The translations under genes were made by a program, and so were the position numbers. 64,000 nt of DNA, from contig JBCAXE010000001.1 of the NCBI GenBank assembly GCA_038534195.1, positions 62,001 through 126,000 of the forward strand, given 5' to 3'. The number at the start of each line of letters is the position of its first letter. Positions within the stretch are counted from its first letter, which is position 1. This document shows, in pieces, positions 25,469 to 33,519 of the stretch. The DNA is from JAJFFW01 sp038534195. Its GTDB lineage: Bacteria; Pseudomonadota; Alphaproteobacteria; Caulobacterales; Parvularculaceae. The notes under the pieces were generated by a model, which made no database searches, was not told the DNA's origin, and worked only from the letters and a program-made list of their open reading frames with translations.

Positions 25469-26368
25469 ATGTTTCCGTTTTATCAAACGCTGGACTGGGC
25501 CGAAGATGGCGCATCGTGGCCCCATCAAGACAGAAGCGAATTTGTCACCACGCAGGACCATCGCTGGCATGTTCAGCGCGCAGGCAGTGGGCCGACAATC
25601 ATTCTGATCCACGGGGCCGGCGCGTCCACCCATTCCTGGGCGGATGTCTTCGCTCACTTGGTCAATGATTTTGACGTCATTTGCTTCGATTTGCCGGGTC
25701 ATGGATTTACGTCCCGAAGCCGGACGCTTCGTTCGACATTGCCGTCGATCGCAAGGAGAACTGCCGCGCTTTTTCAGAAAATTTCCGCGGAGCCTGCAAT
25801 TATCGTCGGCCATTCGGCAGGCGCGGCGATCATGGTGCGAATGATCGCTGAGGGATTAATCGCTCCTTCCGTCTGCGTCGGCGTCAATAGCGCGTTGACG
25901 CCGTTTCGGGGGCCAGCTGGCGTAATGTTTCCGCTGATGGCGAAATTGCTCTTTTATAATCCGTTTACTGCTAATGTCTTCGCCTTCGGCGCATCGGAAA
26001 AACGGCGCGTCAGGCGTTTGATTAATCAGACTGGATCGGCGCCGCCTCAAAAGAGTATCGACTGTTACGCCAAACTCATTCAAACTTCCAGTCACGTGGC
26101 CGGGGTGCTCGATATGATGGCGCATTGGGATTTATCGAACATGGCGAATGATTTGCAGGCGTTGCCAAAGAACTCGCTTTTCTTGGCTGGCGAGAACGAT
26201 AAAGCGGTACCGCCCAGCGACTCGCACTGGGCGGCCTCGATCGCACCTGCGGCGACGTCAAAAGTTCTTCCAGATTACGGCCACCTCTTACATGAAGAGG
26301 CGCCCGAACTAACGGTGAAAATTATTCGGCAAACTGCAGTTGCCGCTGGCCTTCTACAGGACGCATAA
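25469..26368 (+). CDS. bchO: Alpha/beta hydrolase BchO (Mg-chelatase accessory)
   Basis: A 299-residue alpha/beta hydrolase with oxyanion motif LIHGAGASTHSW, nucleophile elbow VGHSAGAAI and a C-terminal His in DYGHLLHEE. BchO accompanies bchID in most proteobacterial PGCs and is thought to help Mg chelatase, though its reaction is not known. A TTG at 25457 overlapping the bchD stop is possible; ATG at 25469 better fits homologues. DUF3422 follows after 1 base. Confidence 0.9.
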   Translation: MFPFYQTLDWAEDGASWPHQDRSEFVTTQDHRWHVQRAGSGPTIILIHGAGASTHSWADVFAHLVNDFDVICFDLPGHGFTSRSRTLRSTLPSIARRTAALFQKISAEPAIIVGHSAGAAIMVRMIAEGLIAPSVCVGVNSALTPFRGPAGVMFPLMAKLLFYNPFTANVFAFGASEKRRVRRLINQTGSAPPQKSIDCYAKLIQTSSHVAGVLDMMAHWDLSNMANDLQALPKNSLFLAGENDKAVPPSDSHWAASIAPAATSKVLPDYGHLLHEEAPELTVKIIRQTAVAAGLLQDA

Positions 26369-26369
26369 G

Positions 26370-27680
26370 ATGAAACTGCCTAACAATCATCCTCAACGCT
26401 ATGATTTAAGTAACGAGGTGCATGCGCGTCCTCCCGAACCATTATCGGCGCCTGTCAAAATATCTTGTATCGCGATGACCACAAACTGGCCGTATAAGGA
26501 TGAAGATCGCGAGATTGTCGCTGAATTAACGAAACAATACGGCGCAACGCCGCCAGGTCCGGGCGCAAAACACTACAGCGTTGATCTAAAGGAATTTCGG
26601 CTAATTTGGGAACGCCATACGGAATTCACGCGATACACGTTCATTGTACCGCTTCGTGATGAGGATTATTTCGCTGGCCCTGCAATTAACGCCGCGCCCG
26701 AAAGTTGGGTGGCGCGCCTTCCCGGTGAGTTGATTGCGGCGGCTGAAGCAGTCCTCGTCGATGAAGATTACAGTCTCGACGATTATAGCGCGCTTTCTGA
26801 TCGTTATTTCTCCGGCAACGCGATCATTGGGTCAAAGATTACAGGCGGCGCCGCCGTCGCACTGACGGATTTCCGGATTCACGCCGACGGTTTCAGCCGA
26901 TTTCTCGTTTATAATCGGTCGATGGCGCCATGGCACGCCGGCCGCATCGTCCAGCGCTTGTTGGAAATCGAGACCTACCGGATCATGGCCATGTTGTCTC
27001 TTCCCGTCGTGCAGGAGCTGGGTCCGCTTCTTTCGGGATGGGAAAAGGAGCTGTCGGAAATCTCCACAAGTATGACGGAAAAAAACGTTGCTGAGGAGCC
27101 TGTCTTGCTGACGCGGCTGACAAACCTTCAGGCGGCGATCGAGAAAAATCATACGCAATCGCAATTCCGCTTTAATGCGGGTGCGGCTTATTATGCGCTT
27201 GTGCAGCGGCGAAACGATGAACTGCGCGAAGAACGCATCGCCGGTATGCAGACATTCAGCGAGTTTACAGAGCGCCGTCTTGCGCCGGCGATGAACACCT
27301 GCCGCGCTGGGTCAGCGCGGCTTGAGGCGCTCTCTGAACGCGTCGATCGGGCGGCGCAACTGCTCTCAACGCGGGTCGATATGTCGTTGGAGCGACAAAA
27401 TCAGGCGGTCCTTGAAAGCATGAACCGGCGCGCCGAATTGCAGCTGCGATTGCAACAAACTGTTGAAGGGCTCTCTGTCGCTGCGATTACCTATTATGCG
27501 GTCGGGGTGATCGGATATCTTGCGAGCGGCCTTGAACGGCTGGGTGTCGCCATAGATCCTAAACTCATCATGGGATTGAGTGTTCCCATCATTGTGGTCC
27601 TCGCAGCGTTAGGCGTTCGGCGGACGAGGAAGCTGGTGGCGGCGAAAGAAAAGAAAATCGGCGAATTGGCCGGCGAATAA
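26370..27680 (+). CDS. DUF3422-family membrane protein
   Basis: A 436-residue protein of the DUF3422 family (start HPQRYDLSNEVHARPPE). It has a long soluble N-terminal region, a probable coiled coil around residues 320-380 (RVDRAAQLLSTRVDMSLERQ) and two C-terminal membrane helices (AITYYAVGVIGYLASGL; LIMGLSVPIIVVLAALGV). Function is unknown. ATG at 26370 lies 1 base after the bchO stop, so it is probably transcribed with bchIDO. Confidence 0.85.
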   Translation: MKLPNNHPQRYDLSNEVHARPPEPLSAPVKISCIAMTTNWPYKDEDREIVAELTKQYGATPPGPGAKHYSVDLKEFRLIWERHTEFTRYTFIVPLRDEDYFAGPAINAAPESWVARLPGELIAAAEAVLVDEDYSLDDYSALSDRYFSGNAIIGSKITGGAAVALTDFRIHADGFSRFLVYNRSMAPWHAGRIVQRLLEIETYRIMAMLSLPVVQELGPLLSGWEKELSEISTSMTEKNVAEEPVLLTRLTNLQAAIEKNHTQSQFRFNAGAAYYALVQRRNDELREERIAGMQTFSEFTERRLAPAMNTCRAGSARLEALSERVDRAAQLLSTRVDMSLERQNQAVLESMNRRAELQLRLQQTVEGLSVAAITYYAVGVIGYLASGLERLGVAIDPKLIMGLSVPIIVVLAALGVRRTRKLVAAKEKKIGELAGE

Positions 27681-27775
27681 TTCTGGCAAGCCCCTTGCGC
27701 CGCAGGGCGATTGAAAACCCGCCGCATTCCGCGCATGATCAATGTTATTGACGCCGCGGCACCCTGAGAGAGCAC

Positions 27776-27952
27776 ATGCCGAAGAACATCATGTTTCTGG
27801 AGTTGTTCCTTTTTTACGGCGTCGCTCTCGCATGGCTCTTTTGGGAATATCGAAAGACCAGCGCGCTCCTGGAAAAAACCCGGGAAGAAAACCGGAAGAA
27901 AGCGCTGGACGAGAAGACTGACGCCGCAGCCAACGAAAAGACTGATCCATAA
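27776..27952 (+). CDS. 58-residue membrane protein
   Basis: A short frame starting MPKNIMFLELFLFYGVALAW, with one membrane helix (about residues 7-23) followed by WEYRKTS and a charged tail of Glu, Lys and Asp. The composition (aromatic helix, then basic and acidic helical tail) is that of a real small membrane protein. It lies between DUF3422 and the convergent crtC, 95 bases after the former and 5 before the latter's end. No clear Shine-Dalgarno beyond GAGAGAG at 27765-27771. Function is unknown. Confidence 0.65.
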   Translation: MPKNIMFLELFLFYGVALAWLFWEYRKTSALLEKTREENRKKALDEKTDAAANEKTDP

Positions 27953-27957
27953 TTCTG

Positions 27958-29019
27958 TTAGGGTCGGCGCGGCATACGAAAACGCAACATCGATTTTATG
28001 ATTGGCGACCCGTATCGTTTGCCGGAAAAGCATTCGTGAACGGCGCGATGTGTATTGCCAAATAACCGGGTTTCGATCACCGAACGGCTATAAAAAGGGG
28101 TGTCTTCCAGCGTTCTGATTACCCGCGCCTGCGCGCCCGCATCCGTCCGTGTCCTGCGATTTATGCGCCAAATCGGCGTTGGCGATAGGCGTGTCTGATT
28201 AGGAATATCGACGTCGCTTATCTCGCCGGTAGCGGAGAAGCGGAGCGCCATTGATTGGTGATCGCCATTCGGAAGATCAGTGTTGTATAGAATTGCGGAC
28301 TCGCCGCCGCCAATATCAGCGCGCGCCCAATCCCAGAAATCAAACCCGTGCTCGAGACGTTCCGTACCTCTATTGGTGTCGAAATACGCGGAGCCGTCCC
28401 AACGTATATCGGGTTTCTCCAAATTGACTTCGATACGTGCGGATGGCGCAATGGGGCGCCAGATGTGGCGTTTTGCGCGGTCGATCGCAAACGCCTTGTC
28501 GTTGATGAACTGCGGGTGGAGGCGAACGACGCCGCGGACAGAAGCCGGTATCGGCGAGGTCTGCTCGTTGATGTCGATTGTCAAAACGTCGCCGTCCCAA
28601 AACAACGCACTCGGCCCAATTTGGAAGACATTCGGTGTGATGCGAATGGAGTCTCGTCCGCGCTCGGTCATCGCCCAGCGGTTTTTGCGCGGCGCATAGA
28701 GCGCGACATTAAGGGCGCAGTGCTCGAACGGCGCGCGCGTTTTCGACCACGCGTAATAAGGTGAGAATACACTGCCAATGAAGGCGATGATCGTGATGCC
28801 GTAGTCACCCGTGTCGCTGAGCGCGTCGATATACCACCAGGCGTATCCGTCGCGATCAACGTTTATGTCGAACCGTACGCCGCTTTCACCATCTTTGCGG
28901 CCATTTTCCCGGACAACGCCGCCATCGGCACGCCCGGTCCCGGGTGCACGCCGCCTCCCGTCATGTAGAGCCCCGGCAAGCGGGTCTTGACGCTCCTCCG
29001 CTGGAATGACGCGCGCCAA
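27958..29019 (-). CDS. crtC: Carotenoid 1,2-hydratase
   Basis: Hydrates the psi end of neurosporene or lycopene to 1-hydroxy carotenoids in spheroidene synthesis. The core YAWWYIDALSDTGDYGITII, then FIGSVFSPYYAWS, identifies CrtC. The start is uncertain. Homologues begin about 10-15 residues before DINVDRDGYAWW, but no in-frame ATG, GTG or TTG exists there. The nearest ordinary start is TTG at 29019, which adds about 50 residues encoded inside crtD. An ATA at 28866 overlaps the crtD stop as ATAA and would give 302 residues. The protein is otherwise intact to its stop. Confidence 0.85.
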   Translation of the reverse strand: MARVIPAEERQDPLAGALHDGRRRAPGTGRADGGVVRENGRKDGESGVRFDINVDRDGYAWWYIDALSDTGDYGITIIAFIGSVFSPYYAWSKTRAPFEHCALNVALYAPRKNRWAMTERGRDSIRITPNVFQIGPSALFWDGDVLTIDINEQTSPIPASVRGVVRLHPQFINDKAFAIDRAKRHIWRPIAPSARIEVNLEKPDIRWDGSAYFDTNRGTERLEHGFDFWDWARADIGGGESAILYNTDLPNGDHQSMALRFSATGEISDVDIPNQTRLSPTPIWRINRRTRTDAGAQARVIRTLEDTPFYSRSVIETRLFGNTHRAVHECFSGKRYGSPIIKSMLRFRMPRRP

Positions 29020-30347
29020 CCGTGATTCGCCATGCCGTATAACGCGCCCCGACTCCCCGGGAACAGTGTCGCGAAATCCGAAGGGGAGGTCGTCACGCCA
29101 GGCCCCGAAGTCTGTTCCAAGGTCAGTCCGCAGGCCTGCAATTGTTCGAAAATTCTTCTTTTGCATTCTTCGATATCCTCTTCGCGATTAGCGACGCCGC
29201 TTTCGAGCGCCGGTGCGTTGATGAGACAAAACAATCTCTCGGCGCCGGCCGGCGGGCTCCTTTCGCATATGCGGTCTGGGGCGAACACATAGGTTGTGGG
29301 CTTTTCCGGGATCGCTTTGTGTTGAAAAACAGCGTCGAACTCAGCGCGATAGTCATCGCCGAAGAACACGTTGTGCATCGATAAGTCAGCACCCGCAGTT
29401 TTTGCGAGTGTTGTGAGCGTGAACGCAGATTGTGAAATCGGATCGGGCGCCGGCGCGCCGTAAGCGCGCCTCGCCGCATCGCCAAGCGCGCCCGTTGCTA
29501 TGGCCCCGGGATCGCCGTTCAAGACAATCGCGGCCGCCGGGACTTCTTCGCCGTTCGAGAGCTGAACACCTGTTGCGCGCCCGCTCTTAACTCGAACCTG
29601 GTCGACATTTTCGTTAAAGTGAAAGTCCGCGCCATTTTTTTCGGCGATGCGCCATAAAGCATTCGCGAGTGATTGCATGCCGCCGTCGAGCGCCCAAACG
29701 CCTTCCTGTTCCACATGCGCGATCAACATTAATGTCGCCGGCGCCTCATAGGGCGACGATCCGCAATAGGTGGCGTATCGGGCGAAGAGCTGCTGAAGGC
29801 GCGGGTCATCAAACCGACGCGCGAGCGCATCCCAAAGTGTACTGAACGGGTTGATGCCGAACAGTGACGCCGGGTTGCGGCGCGCCATCAGGTTGAGGAT
29901 ACTTGGTTTTTCTGCGCGAATGAACGGACCCTCAAGCGCCTCATAAATCGCGCGCGTTTGCTTGCAGAATTGAAAATAATTTTCAGCGTCTTTGCGACCC
30001 GCCATTTCGTGGATCGCGTCATAGGAGCGTTGTTGATCCGCATACAGCACGAGATGCGATTGATCTCGCCAGGTGTGGCGCGCCAGAACATCAAGTTTCG
30101 TAAGCTCAACCGCGTCCGGAAATGACTCACCTGCTTGTTCAAAAATATCTTCAAACACCCATCGCATTGTGAAAACGGTGGGGCCGGCGTCGGTTGAGCG
30201 TCCGTCAATTGTTATTTGCCGAATTTTGCCGCCAGGCGCGCCATGTTGTTCGTAGACGCTCACCGGAAAATGCCGCGAAAGCAGGGCGGCTGCGGTCAGG
30301 CCGCCAATGCCGGCTCCGATGATGATAATGCGCGGATCGCGGGGCAT
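28863..30347 (-). CDS. crtD: Hydroxyneurosporene/methoxyneurosporene dehydrogenase
   Basis: A 494-residue FAD-dependent 3,4-desaturase of the CrtI/CrtD family. The dinucleotide site is IIIIGAGIGGLTAAALLSRH at the N-terminus, and the C-terminal motif GLYMTGGGVHPGPGVPMA is typical of carotenoid desaturases. It acts after CrtC and before or after CrtF on spheroidene precursors. It is divergent from crtE, and the shared 88-base region holds PpsR sites. Its end overlaps the crtC frame. Confidence 0.93.
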   Translation of the reverse strand: MPRDPRIIIIGAGIGGLTAAALLSRHFPVSVYEQHGAPGGKIRQITIDGRSTDAGPTVFTMRWVFEDIFEQAGESFPDAVELTKLDVLARHTWRDQSHLVLYADQQRSYDAIHEMAGRKDAENYFQFCKQTRAIYEALEGPFIRAEKPSILNLMARRNPASLFGINPFSTLWDALARRFDDPRLQQLFARYATYCGSSPYEAPATLMLIAHVEQEGVWALDGGMQSLANALWRIAEKNGADFHFNENVDQVRVKSGRATGVQLSNGEEVPAAAIVLNGDPGAIATGALGDAARRAYGAPAPDPISQSAFTLTTLAKTAGADLSMHNVFFGDDYRAEFDAVFQHKAIPEKPTTYVFAPDRICERSPPAGAERLFCLINAPALESGVANREEDIEECKRRIFEQLQACGLTLEQTSGPGVTTSPSDFATLFPGSRGALYGMANHGWRASFQRRSVKTRLPGLYMTGGGVHPGPGVPMAALSGKMAAKMVKAAYGST

Positions 30348-30376
30348 AAGTCCGGTAAGGTTTCCTCAGTCAAGAG

Positions 30377-30420
30377 TGTCAGTATAAATTGACATATTTA
30401 GATGACTAACTAAAGTGACA
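30377..30420. promoter_or_regulatory. Tandem PpsR/CrtJ sites and crtE promoter
   Basis: Site 1, TGT-N12-ACA at 30377-30394, is a perfect match to the PpsR/CrtJ palindrome. Site 2, TGA-N12-ACA at 30403-30420, has one change. They are separated by exactly 8 bp, the spacing used for cooperative CrtJ binding. TTGACA at the end of site 1 (30389-30394) can be the crtE -35, with TAAAGT (30411-30416) as -10. The sites lie between divergent crtD and crtE and may repress both. Confidence 0.8.
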
Positions 30421-30435
30421 ATCAAAGGATGGGCT

Positions 30436-31308
30436 ATGGATTCGGACGCGTTGATAGAGCGAACGGTCGAACGAGCTGTCGCTGTTTCTGAGGGGGCGTT
30501 TGCGCCGCCGAAGCTTGAAGCGGCGATTCGGCATGCGGTCTTTCCTGGCGGCGCCCGTGTCCGGCCGCAGCTTTGCCTTGCCGTTGCGCAGGCCTGCGGC
30601 GGCGAAGAGGATTTGGCGTGCGCTGCTGGCGCGGCGGCGGCAATCGAATTGCTGCACTGCGCTTCGCTTGTTCATGACGATTTACCCTGTTTCGACGGTG
30701 CTGATATGCGGCGTGGGAAAGCCGCGGTTCATGTGGCGCATGGCGAGCCATTAGCGGTTCTCACAGGAGACGCGCTCATCGTTATGGCGTTCGAAACCTT
30801 GTTGCGCGAATGCGGCGGCGCGCCGGTCATTATGCGAGCGCTAATGTCGATTATGACGCGTGCGATTGGTCCGCCAAACGGGATTATCGCCGGCCAGGCC
30901 TGGGAAAGCGAAGAGGAAATCGATCTCGTCGCTTATCATCGTGCGAAAACCGGCGCCTTGTTCGTGGCGGCCGCATGTGCTGGCGCCGCGTCGGTCGGCG
31001 CCGATGAAGGGCCGTGGAGAGAGGTTGGCGAACGGCTTGGCGAGGCCTATCAAATCGCCGACGACATCAATGATTTCACAATGGAAACAAGTGCATTGGG
31101 TAAGCCTGCCGGCCAGGACGCAGCGAACGCACGGCCAAATGCAGTTGATGTTCTCGGCTTCGATGGCGCGGTCGATCAGCTCAATGATCTTGTCACCGAC
31201 GCCGCGGACGCCGTTCCTGATTGCGCCGGCGCGCCTTCGCTTCGCGCCCTAGTATATGCGCAGGCGAAACGGTTGTCGCCGAACAATGTCGCTGGCGCGC
31301 CAGTTTAA
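30436..31308 (+). CDS. crtE: Geranylgeranyl diphosphate synthase
   Basis: A 290-residue trans-prenyltransferase making GGPP for carotenoids and the bacteriochlorophyll tail. The first Asp-rich motif is VHDDLPCFDGADMRRG and the second QIADDINDF. An in-frame GTG lies at 30415, but ATG at 30436 has AAAGGA 6-7 bases before it. The predicted transcription start (35 bases after the TTGACA) is about 30424, so the leader is only about 12 bases. crtF follows 33 bases later. Confidence 0.95.
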   Translation: MDSDALIERTVERAVAVSEGAFAPPKLEAAIRHAVFPGGARVRPQLCLAVAQACGGEEDLACAAGAAAAIELLHCASLVHDDLPCFDGADMRRGKAAVHVAHGEPLAVLTGDALIVMAFETLLRECGGAPVIMRALMSIMTRAIGPPNGIIAGQAWESEEEIDLVAYHRAKTGALFVAAACAGAASVGADEGPWREVGERLGEAYQIADDINDFTMETSALGKPAGQDAANARPNAVDVLGFDGAVDQLNDLVTDAADAVPDCAGAPSLRALVYAQAKRLSPNNVAGAPV

Positions 31309-31341
31309 GCGTTTTGCACAACGAAGCGGAATAGGGCCTTA

Positions 31342-32445
31342 ATGCGCTTGCGTGACCGCTTTATCGATTGGCGCAACAGCTGGCTTGCGACGCGCGAATT
31401 TCAGGAGTGGGCGGTTAGGTTTCCGCTCGCGCGGCCCATCGCGCGCGTGCGCGCCCGAGAGCTCTTCGATATCAACGCAGGCTTTGTTTATTCGCAAATC
31501 TTGCAAGCCTGCGTATCGCTCGACGTCTTTCGAATTGTGCATCGTTCGCGGCACACGATCGCAAGTCTCGCCGGCGCCATAGGCCTTCCTGAACAGGGAA
31601 CGGAACGTTTAGTGCGGGCGGCGGTTGCGCTCAAATATCTGGAGTTCGGCGACGAAGAACGCGTCGCGCTCGGGCCGTCCGGCGCGGCGCTGCTGGGCAA
31701 TCCTTCGGTCATGCTGATGGTGCGTCACCATGCGGCTCTTTATGAGGATTTGCGTGATCCCGTGAGCTTGTTGCGTGAACGGTCGACGGACACGCACCTC
31801 GCCGCATTTTGGCGTTACGGCGATGACGCCGGCCCCGAAAACAAAAAGAAAGCGCACGCGTATTCGGCATTGATGTTGGAGACGCAGGAATTCATCGCGC
31901 GGGAAATTCTGCGCGCCTATTCCTTTAAGCGCCACAAGCATCTGATGGATTTAGGCGGCGGCGCCGGCGGCTTTGTTAGCGCTGCGAAAAAGCAATGGCC
32001 GTCTTTGGATATCACTGTATGCGATCTTGGGCCTGTGGCTGAGATCGCGAATCGTCGCTTCACGGAGCAAAATATTGAAGGCCGAGCGGTTGCGTGCGAC
32101 TTCAAGAACGACCCATTGCCGCCGGGCGCAGACGTTATTTCACTGGTGCGAGTGTTACACGATCACGACGATGACGTCGCGAAAAAGCTCCTCGCGAAAA
32201 TATATGATGCTTTGCCGGCGGGCGGCTCGATTTTAATCGCGGAGCCAATGGCCGGAACGCGCGGCGCTGAGCCGATCGGAGACGCCTATTTCGGTTTCTA
32301 TTTATGGGCGATGGGCAGCGGACGTCCGCGCACGCTCTCCGAGATTCGTCAGATGCTCAAGGATGCCGGTTTTGCACCTGCGAAGACACACAGAACATCC
32401 ATGCCTCTGTTTACGCGGGCGCTCTCCGCGACGAAGGCGAAATAG
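31342..32445 (+). CDS. crtF: Demethylspheroidene O-methyltransferase
   Basis: A 367-residue SAM-dependent methyltransferase that methylates the 1-hydroxyl of carotenoids. The N-terminal winged-helix dimerisation region (residues 40-120) precedes a SAM site LMDLGGGAGGFVSAAK; VRVLHDHDDDVAKKLLAKI is the conserved catalytic/dimer motif of this family. It is in an operon with crtE and ends 2 bases before the first PpsR site of bchC. Confidence 0.93.
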   Translation: MRLRDRFIDWRNSWLATREFQEWAVRFPLARPIARVRARELFDINAGFVYSQILQACVSLDVFRIVHRSRHTIASLAGAIGLPEQGTERLVRAAVALKYLEFGDEERVALGPSGAALLGNPSVMLMVRHHAALYEDLRDPVSLLRERSTDTHLAAFWRYGDDAGPENKKKAHAYSALMLETQEFIAREILRAYSFKRHKHLMDLGGGAGGFVSAAKKQWPSLDITVCDLGPVAEIANRRFTEQNIEGRAVACDFKNDPLPPGADVISLVRVLHDHDDDVAKKLLAKIYDALPAGGSILIAEPMAGTRGAEPIGDAYFGFYLWAMGSGRPRTLSEIRQMLKDAGFAPAKTHRTSMPLFTRALSATKAK

Positions 32446-32446
32446 T

Positions 32447-32490
32447 CGTCAATATAAATTGACAGTATAAAATGTCTAACTACAATGACA
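32447..32490 (+). promoter_or_regulatory. Tandem PpsR/CrtJ sites forming the bchC promoter
   Basis: Site 1 is CGT-N12-ACA (32447-32464) and site 2 a perfect TGT-N12-ACA (32473-32490); 8 bp separate them. TTGACA (32459-32464) ends site 1 and TACAAT (32481-32486), a 5/6 match to the -10, lies in site 2 with a 16-bp spacer. Counting 35 bases from the first T of the -35 gives +1 at 32494, the A of an in-frame ATG. PpsR would cover both promoter elements. The organisation matches the known double CrtJ site at bchC in Rhodobacter. Confidence 0.85.
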
Positions 32491-32493
32491 TGC

Positions 32494-33519
32494 ATGGAAC
32501 TCCCCTTGGCATCCCCTCCCGGGTGCGGCGACGGCGCCCCTTTAACCGCGGAGGAAACGTCGGCGGACGCAATCGCGCTTGAATCGCGCTCGGTTGTGTT
32601 CACTGGGAACGCTCGCGCAGATTTGCGGCGGCTCGAACTCAAACGCCCTGAGCGCGGCGATATTATCATCGATGTGAGGTGGAGCGGAGTTAGTACCGGT
32701 ACGGAGAAACTTCTTTGGTCTGGCGACATGCCGCCGTTCCCCGGCATGGGTTATCCACTGGTCCCGGGTTATGAAGCCGTCGGGAAAGTCGTCTGGGCGG
32801 ACGACCATCCGGATCTGGTCGGGCGATGGGTGTTTGCGCCAGGCGCTCACTGTTATGAAGAGGCGTACGGAATATTCGGCGCGTCTTCTTCCAGAATCAT
32901 CATCGCAGCAGACCGCGTTACCCCAATTGAATTTGAAGACCCGCAGAACGGCGTTCTGCTGGCGTTGGCGGCCACAGCGTATCACGCGATCGCTGGCGGT
33001 CGCCCGCCGCAACTAATTGTCGGTCATGGCGTTCTCGGCCGGTTACTCGCCAGACTAACGATCGCCCTCGGCGCACCCCCGCCCGTGGTCTGGGAAATAG
33101 ATCCTGAGCGGGCGGACGGCGAGGGTTACGCCGTCATCGATCCGGCTTGCGATGGGCGCACAGACTATCGCGTAATCTTCGACGTGAGCGGCGACGCCGG
33201 GCTCCTCGATACGCTTGTCGCGCACGCGGCACGCCGGGGCGAGATCGTCCTCGCGGGTTTCTACGCTGAACGGCTTTCATTCGATTTCGCACCAGCCTTC
33301 ATCAAAGAGGCGCGCTTGCGCATCGCCGCCGAATGGAAGCCGGAGGATCTCGCCAGTGTTTTGAAGCTTATCGACGGCGACTGCTTGTCGCTCGCAGATT
33401 TGATCACCCATACCTGTGAGGCGGAAAACGCGACAGACGCCTACAGGACCGCCTTTACGGACTCGTCCTGTCTCAAAATGATTCTTGATTGGAGGTCGAC
33501 GCATGACCGTTCTGTTTGA
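32494..33519 (+). CDS. bchC: 3-hydroxyethyl bacteriochlorophyllide a dehydrogenase
   Basis: A 341-residue NAD-dependent enzyme oxidising the 3-hydroxyethyl to the 3-acetyl group. It is a medium-chain dehydrogenase-like protein: GVSTGTEKLLWSGDMPPFPG, then VPGYEAVGKVV and nucleotide-binding LIVGHGVLGRLLARL. ATG at 32485 is in frame, but ATG at 32494 falls exactly at the predicted +1, suggesting a leaderless message; no ribosome site is seen for either. The N-terminus is about 25 residues longer than in several homologues. It overlaps bchX by 17 bases. Confidence 0.93.
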   Translation: MELPLASPPGCGDGAPLTAEETSADAIALESRSVVFTGNARADLRRLELKRPERGDIIIDVRWSGVSTGTEKLLWSGDMPPFPGMGYPLVPGYEAVGKVVWADDHPDLVGRWVFAPGAHCYEEAYGIFGASSSRIIIAADRVTPIEFEDPQNGVLLALAATAYHAIAGGRPPQLIVGHGVLGRLLARLTIALGAPPPVVWEIDPERADGEGYAVIDPACDGRTDYRVIFDVSGDAGLLDTLVAHAARRGEIVLAGFYAERLSFDFAPAFIKEARLRIAAEWKPEDLASVLKLIDGDCLSLADLITHTCEAENATDAYRTAFTDSSCLKMILDWRSTHDRSV

